Counted from the first letter of the stretch, positions 42,186-52,009 are shown. The stretch: 64,000 bases of DNA from Thiosocius sp942490985 (GCA_942490985.1 CALNYW010000003.1:620001-684000), one strand, 5' to 3'. Program-made: numbers and translations. The notes: generated by a model from the sequence alone, not told the origin.

Positions 42186-44470
42186 GACGATCCCCCCTCA
42201 CCCTTGGCCGGACGCATGGCGCGCAGCAAGGGCAGTGCAGCCAGTAGCGACAGCAGCACCACAGTGATCTCACCGAGGGTATCCAATGCGCGGAAGTCGA
42301 CCAGAATGACGTTGACGACGTTTCGCCCGTAGGCCTCGGGGACACTGCGTTCGGCGAAGAACTCTGACAGCGCCGGATTGAAATCACCGGCCGTTGCAAC
42401 CAGGAGAAGCCCCGTAACGACCGCGCCGAAGCCCGCAGCAGCGGCAAATGCGCCGGGACGCCACAGAGGCTCGTCAAGCCCCGCCGACATTTTTCGCCGT
42501 TTCAACGCCAACAGCACGGAAGCCACAACAATCACGAAAACGGTTTCCACCGTGAACTGGGTGTAGGCGACATCCGGCGCACCGGTAAACAGAAACAGCA
42601 GACCGCTGCCATAACCCACCAGTCCCGCAGCAAGCAACAACACGAGACGATCTTTCTGCACGACAGCCGCGAGCGCGCCGAACACGATCAAGGCGCCAGC
42701 ACCCAACGCGCCGGCGCCCGGCCAGGCGTCGCTCGCCGGCCACACGAGCGTCGACCAGCCGGCATAAAACGCCGCGGCCATCGCCAACACAACGCTGGCG
42801 ACAATCAGGGCGATGTAATTCGTCAGATTTCCCGTCTGCAGGGCCCGTGTCGATGCGGCTGCGGTCCGCGGGATAAGGTGCAGAAAACGTTCGAACTGGG
42901 CCGCCATACCCACGCGACCAACCCGCTGGGCGGCACGCTCGAAGCGAGCATGCAACGGATCCCAGAGGAAGTAGACCAGCACGCCGATCATAAGCGTCAG
43001 CAGCAGCGAGACCAGGGCCGGGCCGAACTCGAGGGCGAGGCTAAAGGCGACTGCCTCGGCGTCAGGCGTCATTGACCCGGTGGCCGCGGCAATCAGATCT
43101 TGGGCGAAAAACGGAAAGATGCCGAGCGTTATACCCGCTAGGGCCAGAACCAGCGGCGGTATCACCATGGATGGCGAACCCTCGTGTGCATCACAGGTCT
43201 CGTTGACACCCGGGTGTCGCCAGAACACCCGAATCGCCGCAACACCGGCAACGGCAACAGCAACGGCACCAAAGACCGTGTTGGCCGCTTTCGCGAAGGC
43301 GAAGACGTCCCCCGCGCTCTTGGCCTCCATGATGACGTCTTTCACCACATAGCCGAAAGACAACGGCATGCCGGCCATTGAAGCGCCGGCAAGCAGCGCC
43401 ACTGCCGCGGTCCAAGGCATCGCGTGCCGCAGGTTACCGAGATGATCGATCACCCGCGTACCCGTGCCGTGGTCGATGTTTCCTGCGACGAAGAACAGCG
43501 GCGCCTTGTACAAGGCATGGGCCAGCAGCAACGCACCGACCGCCACGGTCGCACCCTCACCGCGCATACCGACCAAGGTCACCAGGGTGCCCAGCGTAGC
43601 GACCGTCGACCATGCCAAAATCCGTTTCAGATCGCGTTCACGCAGCGCCAACACCATGCCCCAAGCAGCGGTGATTGACCCGGCGCCCTTCAACGCCCAT
43701 TCCCACAACGGCCATTCGCCGAAGCCGGGATCGAGACGCGCGAGCAGGTAGACGCCCAACTTGACCATCGTCGCGGAGTGCAGATAGGCCGACACCGGCG
43801 TCGGCGCGGCCATCGCGTTGGGCAACCAGAAGTGAAACGGGAACTGCGCGCTCTTGGTGAACGCACCGACCAGGATCAGCACCAGCGCCGCGGTCAGTTG
43901 CGGCGTGGCAGCCATATTCGGCAGTAGATCGACAATCTCGCTGACCGTGTAGGTGCCTGCCGCTTCACCCAGCATGATGAAGCCGGCCAGCATCGCCAGG
44001 CCGCCAGTACCGGTGATCATCAGCGCCTGTTGCGCCGATTTCCGACTCGCCGCGAGCTCATGATTGAATCCCACCAGCAGGAATGACAACACGCTGGTCG
44101 CTTCCCAGAATAGGAACAGCACAATGAGATTGTCGGCGGTGACGCAGCCGATCATCGCGACCATGAACAGTGCCAAGAGAATGTACAGGCGCCGCTGGTC
44201 TGGATGTCCCGCGAGATAACCGCCGGCGTAGAAAAACACGGCGGTACCCACCCCCGTGATCATCAGAAGCATCAATGCCGAGAGACCATCGATCCGAAAG
44301 GCAAGATCGACGCCCAGCGCGGGCACCCATTCCCACGTCGCGCTCAACGGGAGATCGAAAAACGAGAGTTTCGACACCACCAACAGCAGTGCAACGAGCG
44401 GAATGGCAATGAACAGCGCACGTTCCCACATGCTCAAAACAACGCTGTCATGGTGCGTATTCGCTGCCAT
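42182..44470 (-). CDS. mrpA: Mrp Na+/H+ antiporter subunit A
   Basis: The 762-residue membrane protein contains an ND5-like antiporter domain (about 30-520: LIVLFLFWEATSVLSFLLVGF, GAFTKSAQFPFHFWLPNAMAAPTPVSAYLHSATMVK split by short loops) and a C-terminal MbhD/MbhE-like part (about 590-760: VAYTQFTVETVFVIVVASVLL and VILVDFRALDTLGEITVV). It is the first gene of the operon, and all seven reading frames are coupled by 4-bp overlaps. The complex exports Na+ in exchange for H+. The neighbouring Na/Pi cotransporter would load sodium into the same cell. Confidence 0.9.
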   Translation of the reverse strand: MAANTHHDSVVLSMWERALFIAIPLVALLLVVSKLSFFDLPLSATWEWVPALGVDLAFRIDGLSALMLLMITGVGTAVFFYAGGYLAGHPDQRRLYILLALFMVAMIGCVTADNLIVLFLFWEATSVLSFLLVGFNHELAASRKSAQQALMITGTGGLAMLAGFIMLGEAAGTYTVSEIVDLLPNMAATPQLTAALVLILVGAFTKSAQFPFHFWLPNAMAAPTPVSAYLHSATMVKLGVYLLARLDPGFGEWPLWEWALKGAGSITAAWGMVLALRERDLKRILAWSTVATLGTLVTLVGMRGEGATVAVGALLLAHALYKAPLFFVAGNIDHGTGTRVIDHLGNLRHAMPWTAAVALLAGASMAGMPLSFGYVVKDVIMEAKSAGDVFAFAKAANTVFGAVAVAVAGVAAIRVFWRHPGVNETCDAHEGSPSMVIPPLVLALAGITLGIFPFFAQDLIAAATGSMTPDAEAVAFSLALEFGPALVSLLLTLMIGVLVYFLWDPLHARFERAAQRVGRVGMAAQFERFLHLIPRTAAASTRALQTGNLTNYIALIVASVVLAMAAAFYAGWSTLVWPASDAWPGAGALGAGALIVFGALAAVVQKDRLVLLLAAGLVGYGSGLLFLFTGAPDVAYTQFTVETVFVIVVASVLLALKRRKMSAGLDEPLWRPGAFAAAAGFGAVVTGLLLVATAGDFNPALSEFFAERSVPEAYGRNVVNVILVDFRALDTLGEITVVLLSLLAALPLLRAMRPAKGEGGSS

Positions 44471-44888
44471 GCCTTACCTCTGTTCAGTGCTGCGATGTGC
44501 GGCGCCGACGGACCAACGGGCGGTCGGTAACGGAGATCGGTCTGGGACTGCTTCGGCTATGTAAAACAGGGCAGCAGCGAGGTTCATGGAATCAGCGATC
44601 GGTCAGTTAGGAGCGGCGACTGCGGTGTACTATACAGAAGCACTTTCTCGTCTAATTCCACTGCTGAACCATTGTTTGATGTCGCCAGAACGCGGCTGCG
44701 GCAGCGACAGCCTGCAAATTCAGGCGACCTGCTTACCCGTTATCGGGTCGGAGGGCGGTTGTTAGCGACAGGGGATGTCTTCCGAACGCGCCACGCGTTG
44801 TGCCGGCTCAGCGCCTCAGTCTGGCGTGAGCCGTGCACCTCATCGCGCAGGTCGGCTTTGGCTGCAGGGAGCTGCCGGTTTGGAGAAC
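44471..44888. other. 418-bp intergenic region between mrpA and a CNNM gene
   Basis: This gap lies upstream of mrpA (minus) and downstream of the CNNM gene (minus). I see a minus-strand -10-like TATAGT near 44632-44637 and two small hairpins: GCCTG-CAAATT-CAGGC (44710-44725) and ACCCG-TTAT-CGGGT (44735-44748). Neither has a T tract. I find no convincing reading frame or RNA gene. The promoter of the mrp operon should lie here. Confidence 0.4.
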
Positions 44889-46148
44889 CTACAGGCGCTC
44901 TACTCGCACCTTCAGTACCGATCGCTCGTCGGCCTCTAGCACGCTCAAGCGGTGTCCCTGTACCACGACGCTGTCACCCGCTGACGGGATATGCAGTAGC
45001 CGGCTGATGACGAGGCCACCGATGGTATGGGCCTCCTCGCCGGGGAACGTGGCGTAGAGGAGGTCGTTCACCTCGGAGATCGGCGTCCGCCCACTCATCA
45101 GGTGACTATTCTCACTCTCGTGTTCGATGTAGATCCGCCGCTTCGGATGGTACTCGTCGAAGTCATACCCGACGTCGATCTCGCCAACCACCTCTTCGAA
45201 TACATCCTCCATCGTCAGGATACCGATGGCCGAGCCGAACTCATCGACGACCACGGCGAGGTGATCCTGCCTCGCCTGCAACTTCGGAAGCGCCAGATCG
45301 ATGGTCTGCTTCGGCGACAAAAACAGCACCTCGCTGACAAAGTCGGCCAGCGGTTTTTCCATGATGTCGGGGTCCATCAGGTCCCAGGAACTCAACGTCA
45401 GCACGCTCTTGATATTGGTGATGTTGCCGCGATACACGGGCAAGCGATTGAAGCCATGCTTCATCACCAGACGCACGGCCTCTTTGATTGGCCGGGCCTC
45501 GTTCAGGCCCACAACGTCCGCTAGCGGGATCATCGCCTCACCGACCGTGGTGTCGCCGAATCGGATGATGCGGCGAATCCTCTTACGGTCGACGGTAGAC
45601 GGGTTACTGGCCGATTCAGACACGTCGAGCATCACCCGCAGTTCCTCGCGCGTGATGAACATGTTCTGCGGAATCGCGCCGCCGCCGACAATCCGCGTAA
45701 TCAGACGGGCAATCCGGCTGAAAATAAAGATGACCGGGTAGAAAAGGTAGGAGAAAAAACGCAGCGCATGGATCAGGCGGCTGGAGATCGTGTCCGCCTT
45801 CTGTTGAAAGATACTCTTCGGGACGACCTCGCCCAGGATCAGCAATACCGGTGTCAGGACGATGACAGATATCAGATCACCGGCTGAGCCAAAGTGCTCG
45901 ATAAATATCAGCGCCCCGAGGGTCGAGATGGTGACCGTCGCGAGATTGGTGCCGACCAGGGTCGTACCGAGGATCACGTCGGGGGTGCGGAACAGCTTGA
46001 GCACCAGGCCCGCGCCACGATCACCCGTTTTCGCCAAATGGCGCAGCTTTACCTTGTCCGAGTTGACCATCGCTATCTCAGAACCGGAAAAGAACGCCTT
46101 CAACAGCAGGAAAAAGATGATCAGGAAAAGCTCGAAATACCAGTCCAT
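44889..46148 (-). CDS. CNNM/CorC-family membrane protein, second copy
   Basis: The 419-residue protein has a DUF21 (CNNM) transmembrane domain (about 1-180: FFSGSEIAMVNSDKVKLRHLA, LGEVVPKSIFQQKA), two CBS domains (about 200-330: MIPLADVVGLNE, LAVVVDEFGSAIGILTMEDVFEEVVGEI) and a C-terminal CorC_HlyC domain. The family is associated with magnesium and cobalt efflux or with cation homeostasis regulated by nucleotide binding to the CBS pair. It overlaps the upstream paralogue as ATGA, so both are made together, perhaps as a heterodimer. Confidence 0.85.
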   Translation of the reverse strand: MDWYFELFLIIFFLLLKAFFSGSEIAMVNSDKVKLRHLAKTGDRGAGLVLKLFRTPDVILGTTLVGTNLATVTISTLGALIFIEHFGSAGDLISVIVLTPVLLILGEVVPKSIFQQKADTISSRLIHALRFFSYLFYPVIFIFSRIARLITRIVGGGAIPQNMFITREELRVMLDVSESASNPSTVDRKRIRRIIRFGDTTVGEAMIPLADVVGLNEARPIKEAVRLVMKHGFNRLPVYRGNITNIKSVLTLSSWDLMDPDIMEKPLADFVSEVLFLSPKQTIDLALPKLQARQDHLAVVVDEFGSAIGILTMEDVFEEVVGEIDVGYDFDEYHPKRRIYIEHESENSHLMSGRTPISEVNDLLYATFPGEEAHTIGGLVISRLLHIPSAGDSVVVQGHRLSVLEADERSVLKVRVERL

Positions 46149-47611
46149 CAGTCTGCCTCCGGACGCCTTGATTCGGTCTCTGCATCGGACCGTGCCTGAC
46201 CTTCGCCGGCATGCTGGCCCTCATCTGCCTGGTCACGGCCTTCTTCATTGTTTCCCGCGGGCGGGCCCGCAGGCGCTGCATTCTCGCCTTCTGTCTGTTC
46301 TGAGGATGTGACTTTATGCACCTGGAGTTGACTGATTCTCAGCCCGCTGCGTTGCTTGACAACGAAACGATAGCCATCATGGGTCAGATGGTCGCCCGGT
46401 TCGGGCAGCCGGTCGAACAGCCGGAAGGCAACGCCGCCGATGGTTGCCATGACCGGGTCTTCGATGTCGAAATTGGTCAGGTTATAGAAATCGCTCAGGC
46501 GCATCTCGCCGGGCACGGTGTAGCTGTTTTCGTCGTCTTCCTTGTAGTACTCCTGACCTTCCATTTTCCCGGAGATTTCACCAAAGATGAACGTCAGCAC
46601 GTCCTTCATCGTGACGATTCCGAACACCTCCCCATACTCGCCCAGAATGATCGCAATCCGCGTGTTGTGCTGCTGAAAATAGTCAAACATCTCATCGACC
46701 TTTTTGGTCGGCGGCACAAAATGCGCAGGCTTCAAAATCATATCGAGGGTCACGGCGGACAAGTCGCCACCGCCGCGCACCAGCTTGAGTATGTCCTCGG
46801 AGTGAATGAACCCGATGACGTTGTCCCAGTGACCCTGGTAGACAGGCACGCGCGGATGGCGGTAGGCGCGAAACTGTTCGATCAATTCTGACACCGCGAG
46901 GTCGGCATCGAGAAACAGAATCCGCGGACCCGGCGTCATGATGCGCGAGATGTCGGTCTCCGACGCCTCGAGCAGATTGTCGATAAGCACCCGTTCGGTC
47001 GCGTCGATAATTCCGGTCTCTTCACCCTCCTCCAACAAGGTGCGCAGTTCGTCCGGCTGCAGGATATTCTCGCGACCCACCTCATCGCCAACGACCATCG
47101 TCGTAATCCTGTCTGCTATCGAGCGCACGGCGATGCGCAGTGGGGTTATCAGGACCATCCACCGCGGCAGAATGCGTGCGCTGATGTTCGTGCTGAACTT
47201 GAGTGGGAAACTCACCGCGATGGTCTTTGGCGTCACCTCGCCGATAAGCAGCAGCAACGGCACCATGATCAGGATGTTGATCCACCCAACATCCTGCTCG
47301 CCGAACAGCAACAACAGGATCCCGGTCATATTGACCGCCGACGCGATGTTGACCAGTTCGTTGCCGCAGAGGATCGAGATGATCAGGCGGCGGGGCTCGT
47401 CGAGCATCGCATGAATACTCTCCGAATCACGGTGGCGGGTCTGCCGGAGCTTCTGCAGGTCGATACGGCTGAGAGAAAACAACGCCGTTTCTGAACCGGA
47501 GAAGATCGCCGAGGCGAACAGCAGGAAGACCTGAAAGGTGATCCGCGCGTACAGCTCCCAGTCGCTGAAATCAATTGCGAGCGTTTCGAAAAATGTTTCT
47601 AGTTCGCCCAT
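46148..47611 (-). CDS. CNNM/CorC-family membrane protein, first copy
   Basis: The 487-residue paralogue of the next gene has DUF21 (about 25-205: AIFSGSETALFSLSRIDLQKL, LLLIGEVTPKTIAV), a CBS pair (about 215-345: IMTPGPRILFLDAD, IAIILGEYGEVFGIVTMKDVL) and CorC_HlyC. The C-terminal tail after about residue 440 is low complexity, rich in Glu, Gln, Ala and Gly. The usual DEF/DEYG motif reads LGEYGEVFG. The overlap with the second copy suggests coupled translation and a paired complex. Confidence 0.85.
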   Translation of the reverse strand: MGELETFFETLAIDFSDWELYARITFQVFLLFASAIFSGSETALFSLSRIDLQKLRQTRHRDSESIHAMLDEPRRLIISILCGNELVNIASAVNMTGILLLLFGEQDVGWINILIMVPLLLLIGEVTPKTIAVSFPLKFSTNISARILPRWMVLITPLRIAVRSIADRITTMVVGDEVGRENILQPDELRTLLEEGEETGIIDATERVLIDNLLEASETDISRIMTPGPRILFLDADLAVSELIEQFRAYRHPRVPVYQGHWDNVIGFIHSEDILKLVRGGGDLSAVTLDMILKPAHFVPPTKKVDEMFDYFQQHNTRIAIILGEYGEVFGIVTMKDVLTFIFGEISGKMEGQEYYKEDDENSYTVPGEMRLSDFYNLTNFDIEDPVMATIGGVAFRLFDRLPEPGDHLTHDGYRFVVKQRSGLRISQLQVHKVTSSEQTEGENAAPAGPPAGNNEEGRDQADEGQHAGEGQARSDAETESRRPEAD

Positions 47612-47813
47612 CTATCTTCCCGGTCGATGGCGCTTGGTGGCGCTTTTCTTGCTGTTTTATGCAGATCGGTCGCACCCCGGCCTAACGGCATCCCTGATCC
47701 GCCGGGACGTCCTGCGGTCGCCGAACACGGCGCCTCGAAGCGGGGGTTTTCCGCGTCATTAGGCATCCGCCCAACGTTGCCGAACAGCAGCCCGGCACGC
47801 GGCTCAGTTCCGC

Positions 47814-49274
47814 TCAGGCCACGCGCTCTTCACGCGCCTGGTCTTTGTCTTTGCCGAGTCCATTGACCAGCTCGAGCAACGGTTCGGCCGGGTATCTCAA
47901 CGGCACCATCTCCCCACCGATCCGGGTCATAACGCCCACCCAACGTCGACCGGCGCTATACAGCACGTGATGGCCTTTCATCCCGCCGACCTCCAGCCAG
48001 TAGCAGTTTTCACTGTCCAGCGGCGTATGCCCGACGATAAACGGCGCATGAGCGCCCAGACCCAGCGCGCGGCGGAAACGCTTTAGATCGCCTTTCGTGT
48101 AACCACCCGGTCGATCGCCCCGCCGCATTCGATTGGTGACCAATTCCCTGCGCAGGTCCGCATGCTGGTGGATGTCGATCAGCATCTCCGCTGATACCTT
48201 CGACGTCGCTGGTGCGGCATGGGTCGCACAAAAATGGGGGGATTTGACGGCAAATGGAAGCAGGTCATAGTAGCGCTGCATCGCCCGGCGATAGTCTCTG
48301 GTGCGCGCTTTTTTCAGTGCGCGCTTCCACAACAGCCCCTGGGGCGTACCGCCTTTAGAGACATCTTCGGAAAAGCTCTCATGATTGCCGCGCACGAAAA
48401 ACAGATGCTCCGGGAAGCGAAGTTTGAGACGGAAGATCAGATCCATCATCAGCATGGAGTCGTCCATATCGCCTAGCTTCTCATCCCTTTCCGAATGCAC
48501 GGCGTCACCCAGGATCACCAGACACGCCTCGCCCTTTTCCAGCCCGCGCAGAAACCCGTTGTGACTCAGGATGGTCAGGAGGTTATCGACCTGCGCATGC
48601 AGATCCGCAACGATGATCGGCGTCGGCTTTTTCGGCAACTCCAGCAGACCACCCGGCAGACCACGACTGTCGCGCTCGCGGCAGACCTCGTTTTCCATGA
48701 GCTTGTTGACCTGCTCGATCAAGTCCATCGCCTCGGCCTGCGGCAAAGGCTGTAGCGGGCCACCGTAGATCTCCCGGATGCGCTGCAGGCATGCAATCCG
48801 CGCGGTCTTCTCGACGTTTAGACTCGGCGACAGGCAGGTGCCGACCGCCGTCTTGTCTTTGAACACGACGGCGTCGCCGTCGTGGATCAGTTTCAGGTGC
48901 TCGGGTTCGACGTCATCCGGATAATCGAACATAATTTGCTGGTGACGATCCTTGGTCCCGAGGACGAGTTTGCCTTCCGGCTCCAGGCGTACGAATCCAC
49001 TGATGGCCTCACCGGAGGCATGATCGGGGTCTTCGATCAGAAAATTCGGCGGACGATCGCTCGCGCTACCCGCATCCAGTGGGTACTCCGGGTGCAAGTG
49101 TAGCGTTTTTCCCTTTGCACCTAGCAACATCGCAATCGGAAAGCCTTCATAGGGCACGCGTACGCTGTCGTCCATGAGCCGATAGGCGTCGCGCAGATTC
49201 AATAACGGGCAGCGGCTGAGGCCGGAAAAGGCCCGCCGCAGCCGCTTGAGCAGATCCGGTTTGTCTTTACCCAT
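47814..49274 (-). CDS. metallophosphatase with FHA-like N-terminal region
   Basis: From ATG 49274 the protein has 486 residues; a longer open frame exists upstream but overlaps the P-loop gene. The C-terminal half is a calcineurin-like phosphatase: D224 and H226 (VADLHAQ), D257 (LGDAVHSER), N297-H298 (RGNHESF), H352 (CATHAAP) and IVGHTPLDS. These are variants of the PPP-family GDxHG/GDxVDRG/GNHE motifs. Residues 93-150 (VLGTKDRHQQIMF, VEPEHLKLI, DKTAVGT) look FHA-like, a phosphothreonine-binding fold; that is my inference. It overlaps its upstream partner by 8 bp. Confidence 0.68.
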   Translation of the reverse strand: MGKDKPDLLKRLRRAFSGLSRCPLLNLRDAYRLMDDSVRVPYEGFPIAMLLGAKGKTLHLHPEYPLDAGSASDRPPNFLIEDPDHASGEAISGFVRLEPEGKLVLGTKDRHQQIMFDYPDDVEPEHLKLIHDGDAVVFKDKTAVGTCLSPSLNVEKTARIACLQRIREIYGGPLQPLPQAEAMDLIEQVNKLMENEVCRERDSRGLPGGLLELPKKPTPIIVADLHAQVDNLLTILSHNGFLRGLEKGEACLVILGDAVHSERDEKLGDMDDSMLMMDLIFRLKLRFPEHLFFVRGNHESFSEDVSKGGTPQGLLWKRALKKARTRDYRRAMQRYYDLLPFAVKSPHFCATHAAPATSKVSAEMLIDIHQHADLRRELVTNRMRRGDRPGGYTKGDLKRFRRALGLGAHAPFIVGHTPLDSENCYWLEVGGMKGHHVLYSAGRRWVGVMTRIGGEMVPLRYPAEPLLELVNGLGKDKDQAREERVA

Positions 49275-49887
49275 CGGCGCGCTCCGCGTTGACCACATGA
49301 TATGGGGGACTGTCGGTCCCCGGGCGAATGTAGACCCGAACCCCGTGTCGACACAAATGCATAGCCGTGCGCTGAAACACGTCAAGCTGCGCGTGCACCA
49401 GTTCCAGGCTGAGGTGACCATCCACCGGATGGGTACCACGCCTGGCCCGCCGTTTACGCTGCTCGAACATCACATCAGCCGATGGCAGCACGAACTCGAT
49501 CACATAACGGCTGCGCCAATCCACCGACAGCAGGTGACGCTTGGCCGGGGGGATCTGCACGCGCCGCAGATCCAGTCGCGGCCGCGGTTTGACGTGCGTC
49601 ACCCACTGCTTGTCGAACACCGCGAGGGCCTTGGAGAACCCGACAAATGGGAACCCCAGGTGGATCTCGCGCGGACGAATGGCCAGGGCCTGGTCGGTCC
49701 ACCATCGTGCACGACTAAGATCGAGGTACCCCTCTTCCGACCAGCCACCGATCTTGCGAATCAGCGTACTCTTGCCGGCGCCCGGTGGACCGGTCACCAG
49801 GACGTGCCGAAACCTCACGTCGGCCGGAAAGGCCACCCCCTTAATATAGTGCAGCTCGGTGCAGGGTGTTATCGCGTATTCGTACAT
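49267..49887 (-). CDS. P-loop NTPase, kinase-like, partner of the metallophosphatase
   Basis: The 206-residue protein starts at ATG 49887; the longer open frame upstream lies inside the phosphate transporter gene and is rejected. Walker A GPPGAGKST is at residues 33-41. The rest (GYLDLSRARWWTDQAL, VIEFVLPSADVMFEQRKRRARRG, LSLELVHAQLDVFQRTAMHL) suggests an adenylate- or polynucleotide-kinase-like fold. It overlaps the phosphatase gene by 8 bp and follows the phosphate transporter gene by 89 bp. A kinase-phosphatase pair acting on one phosphorylated substrate is plausible. Confidence 0.62.
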   Translation of the reverse strand: MYEYAITPCTELHYIKGVAFPADVRFRHVLVTGPPGAGKSTLIRKIGGWSEEGYLDLSRARWWTDQALAIRPREIHLGFPFVGFSKALAVFDKQWVTHVKPRPRLDLRRVQIPPAKRHLLSVDWRSRYVIEFVLPSADVMFEQRKRRARRGTHPVDGHLSLELVHAQLDVFQRTAMHLCRHGVRVYIRPGTDSPPYHVVNAERADG

Positions 49888-49976
49888 TGGGCTGACGGGT
49901 TCCCGGGTGCAGCCAGACTGACGAGCCGGCGCCGAGAAGCCGGAGCCCCTGTGCGGGGGCTCCGGCCGATCGGCTG

Positions 49977-51242
49977 CTAGCCGAAGATGCCTTTGAAGAT
50001 AAAGAAGAAAATCGCCGCGAGGATGCCGCCGGCCGGCAGCGTGACCACCCACGAGATGATGATGTTGCCGATGACCCGCAGGTCCAGGGCACCGAGGCCT
50101 CGCGCCAGGCCAACCCCCATTACCGCACCAACCGCGATATGCGTTGTCGAGACCGGCAGACCGGTCTTTGAGGCCAGGACCACGGTGGATGCCGCCGCCA
50201 GCGTGGCGCAATAGCCGCGCGTGGGGGTCAGTTCGGTGATCTTCGTACCGATCGTCGCCATCACCTTCCAGCCCATGGTGGCCAGGCCGACCACGATACC
50301 AACACCACCGAGCACCAGGATCCAGATTGGCAGCGCCGCCTTTTGACCCACTTGGCCACCACTCTCGACGATCGAGAATACCGCGGCCAGCGGACCGATG
50401 CCGTTCGCCACGTCGTTCGACCCGTGCGCAAAGGCCATCGCGCATGCGGTAAAGATCATCATCGGCACAAAGGCCTTCTCGACACTCGCATAGTGGAAGT
50501 CCCGGTCCGCGGTCTCATCGACCTGGACGCGGTTGATCATCAGCCTGCCGATGAAGGCGACGATGAGGCCGAACACAAAGGCCGCGGCGATGCTTTCGCC
50601 CATCGACAGATCGAGTTTCAGATGTTTCAGGCCCTTGAACATCGTTACGAGACTGACGATGAAGCCGACCAGGAAGACATAGAAAGGCCCATAGGTCTTG
50701 GCCTTGGCGAACGGGTTCTCGGCGTTGAGGATCAACTTGCGGATACTCAGCATCAACACCAGCGCAATCACCCCGCCCAACAGCGGCGAGACCAACCAGC
50801 TGGCGACGATCTGCCCGATCTTGCCCCAGTTGACGGCGTCCATCCCGATCCCGGCCACGGCAAAACCGACGATGGCGCCGACAATCGAGTGCGTGGTCGA
50901 AACCGGCCAGCCACGATAGGACGCGACCATCAACCAGATCGCGGCCGCCAAGAGTGCCGCGAGCATGCCGTACACCAGCAGCTCCGGTGAACCCTCGATT
51001 GCCCCGGGATCGATAATCCCCTTGCGTATCGTTGCGGTAACCGAACCACCGGCGATGAACGCGCCGGCGAATTCAAAGATCGCGGCGATGATGATCGCCT
51101 GCTTGACGGTAATGGCACCCGACCCGACCGAGGTGCCCATTGCGTTGGCGACGTCATTGGCGCCGATTCCCCAGGTCATGTAGAACCCGAAGACGACCGC
51201 CATAATCAGAAAGACGGTGCCATATTCGGAGATGATTTCCAT
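49977..51242 (-). CDS. pit: PiT-family inorganic phosphate transporter
   Basis: The 421-residue membrane protein has the two PiT signatures: GIGANDVANAMGTSVGSGA near the N-terminus and FAHGSNDVANGIGPLAAVF in the C-terminal half. It carries the internal duplication typical of PiT (WPVSTTHSIVGAIVGFA and LPVSTTHIAVGAVMGVG). It moves phosphate or metal-phosphate using the proton or sodium gradient. It follows the DUF47 gene at a spacing of 86 bp, and the PHO box-like array upstream of that gene would control both. Confidence 0.9.
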   Translation of the reverse strand: MEIISEYGTVFLIMAVVFGFYMTWGIGANDVANAMGTSVGSGAITVKQAIIIAAIFEFAGAFIAGGSVTATIRKGIIDPGAIEGSPELLVYGMLAALLAAAIWLMVASYRGWPVSTTHSIVGAIVGFAVAGIGMDAVNWGKIGQIVASWLVSPLLGGVIALVLMLSIRKLILNAENPFAKAKTYGPFYVFLVGFIVSLVTMFKGLKHLKLDLSMGESIAAAFVFGLIVAFIGRLMINRVQVDETADRDFHYASVEKAFVPMMIFTACAMAFAHGSNDVANGIGPLAAVFSIVESGGQVGQKAALPIWILVLGGVGIVVGLATMGWKVMATIGTKITELTPTRGYCATLAAASTVVLASKTGLPVSTTHIAVGAVMGVGLARGLGALDLRVIGNIIISWVVTLPAGGILAAIFFFIFKGIFG

Positions 51243-51328
51243 AGTGTTTGCCTATTGTTCTGTTTGGTTTGCCGCCCCACAGGTAGGGGCAAAAAAGGTC
51301 CTCGACGGTCTCGAGTGATCCGTCGGCC

Positions 51329-52009
51329 TTAACGGGCGATCAGCAGTCTGAGCCGATCACCGACCTTCTCTGCGTAGTCCGCCAGGTCGCCGATCCAATG
51401 GATCAGCTGATACCAAAACATCACCGAAACAGCCGACATGCTGTCCTCCTGGGCAAACAGGCTCCGCGTCAGTTGGATCCCCATCTGGTCGGTCTCGTCC
51501 TCGATCTTGTTGAGGGTCTCGACCATGTCCTCGACCTGGTGTGCCTCCCGACCGCGGAAACCCATCTCAACGAGCTCGTCCAACTCTGCAATGATCTTGC
51601 CGGCGGCCTTGCAGGTGTCGACGCACCGATTGACAAAGGCCGTCAGCGGCTCGGCCATGCCTTCCGGCACGTCCATCTTGCGCTCGACCAGCAGCCCCGC
51701 GATGTCCTGCGCGGTATCGGCGATGGCATCCTGAGTGGCGAGCACGTCGAGCAGGTCGCGTCGATCAACCGGCATCATGAGGCTCTTGGGAAGGTGTCCA
51801 CGCAGCTGATTTTTTATTTCATCGGCGGCGTGTTCCTTGGCAAAGATCTTGTCCTTCTGCGCTTCGAGTTTTTCCTGGTCACCTTCGACTACGGCCTGAA
51901 ACAACGCCGGCACCTCATCGACGCATTCGAGGACCACACGCATGTGCGCCTGAATCGGTTTGAATGGTGACGACCCGAACAACGCGGCCAGGGGATTGGT
52001 CGATTTCAT
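51329..52009 (-). CDS. DUF47 (PhoU-like) phosphate transport regulator
   Basis: The 226-residue helical protein belongs to the DUF47 family (FAKEHAADEIKNQLRGHLPKSLMMPVDRRDLLDVL, shown in part). It starts at ATG 52009 behind GAGGAGGG. Such proteins resemble PhoU and are typically encoded next to PiT, whose activity they are thought to gate. Its promoter region holds four phased PHO-like repeats. It is the first gene of the DUF47-PiT unit. Confidence 0.87.
   Translation of the reverse strand: MKSTNPLAALFGSSPFKPIQAHMRVVLECVDEVPALFQAVVEGDQEKLEAQKDKIFAKEHAADEIKNQLRGHLPKSLMMPVDRRDLLDVLATQDAIADTAQDIAGLLVERKMDVPEGMAEPLTAFVNRCVDTCKAAGKIIAELDELVEMGFRGREAHQVEDMVETLNKIEDETDQMGIQLTRSLFAQEDSMSAVSVMFWYQLIHWIGDLADYAEKVGDRLRLLIAR

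Noticed and set aside
38073..44748. CCCGATAACGGGT hairpin core on both sides of the mrp operon as a flanking repeat
   Set aside because: A 13-base match is expected many times by chance in 64 kb, and the surrounding sequence is unrelated.
49888..50445. N-terminal extension of the P-loop gene
   Set aside because: It lies within the PiT gene on the same strand in another frame and has no recognisable domain. PiT has clear signature motifs in its own frame.
51274..51290. GCCCC/GGGGC hairpin with adjacent A6 between DUF47 and PiT as a terminator
   Set aside because: The T tract lies before the stem on the minus strand and is an A tract on the plus strand, so the orientation is wrong for termination in either direction.
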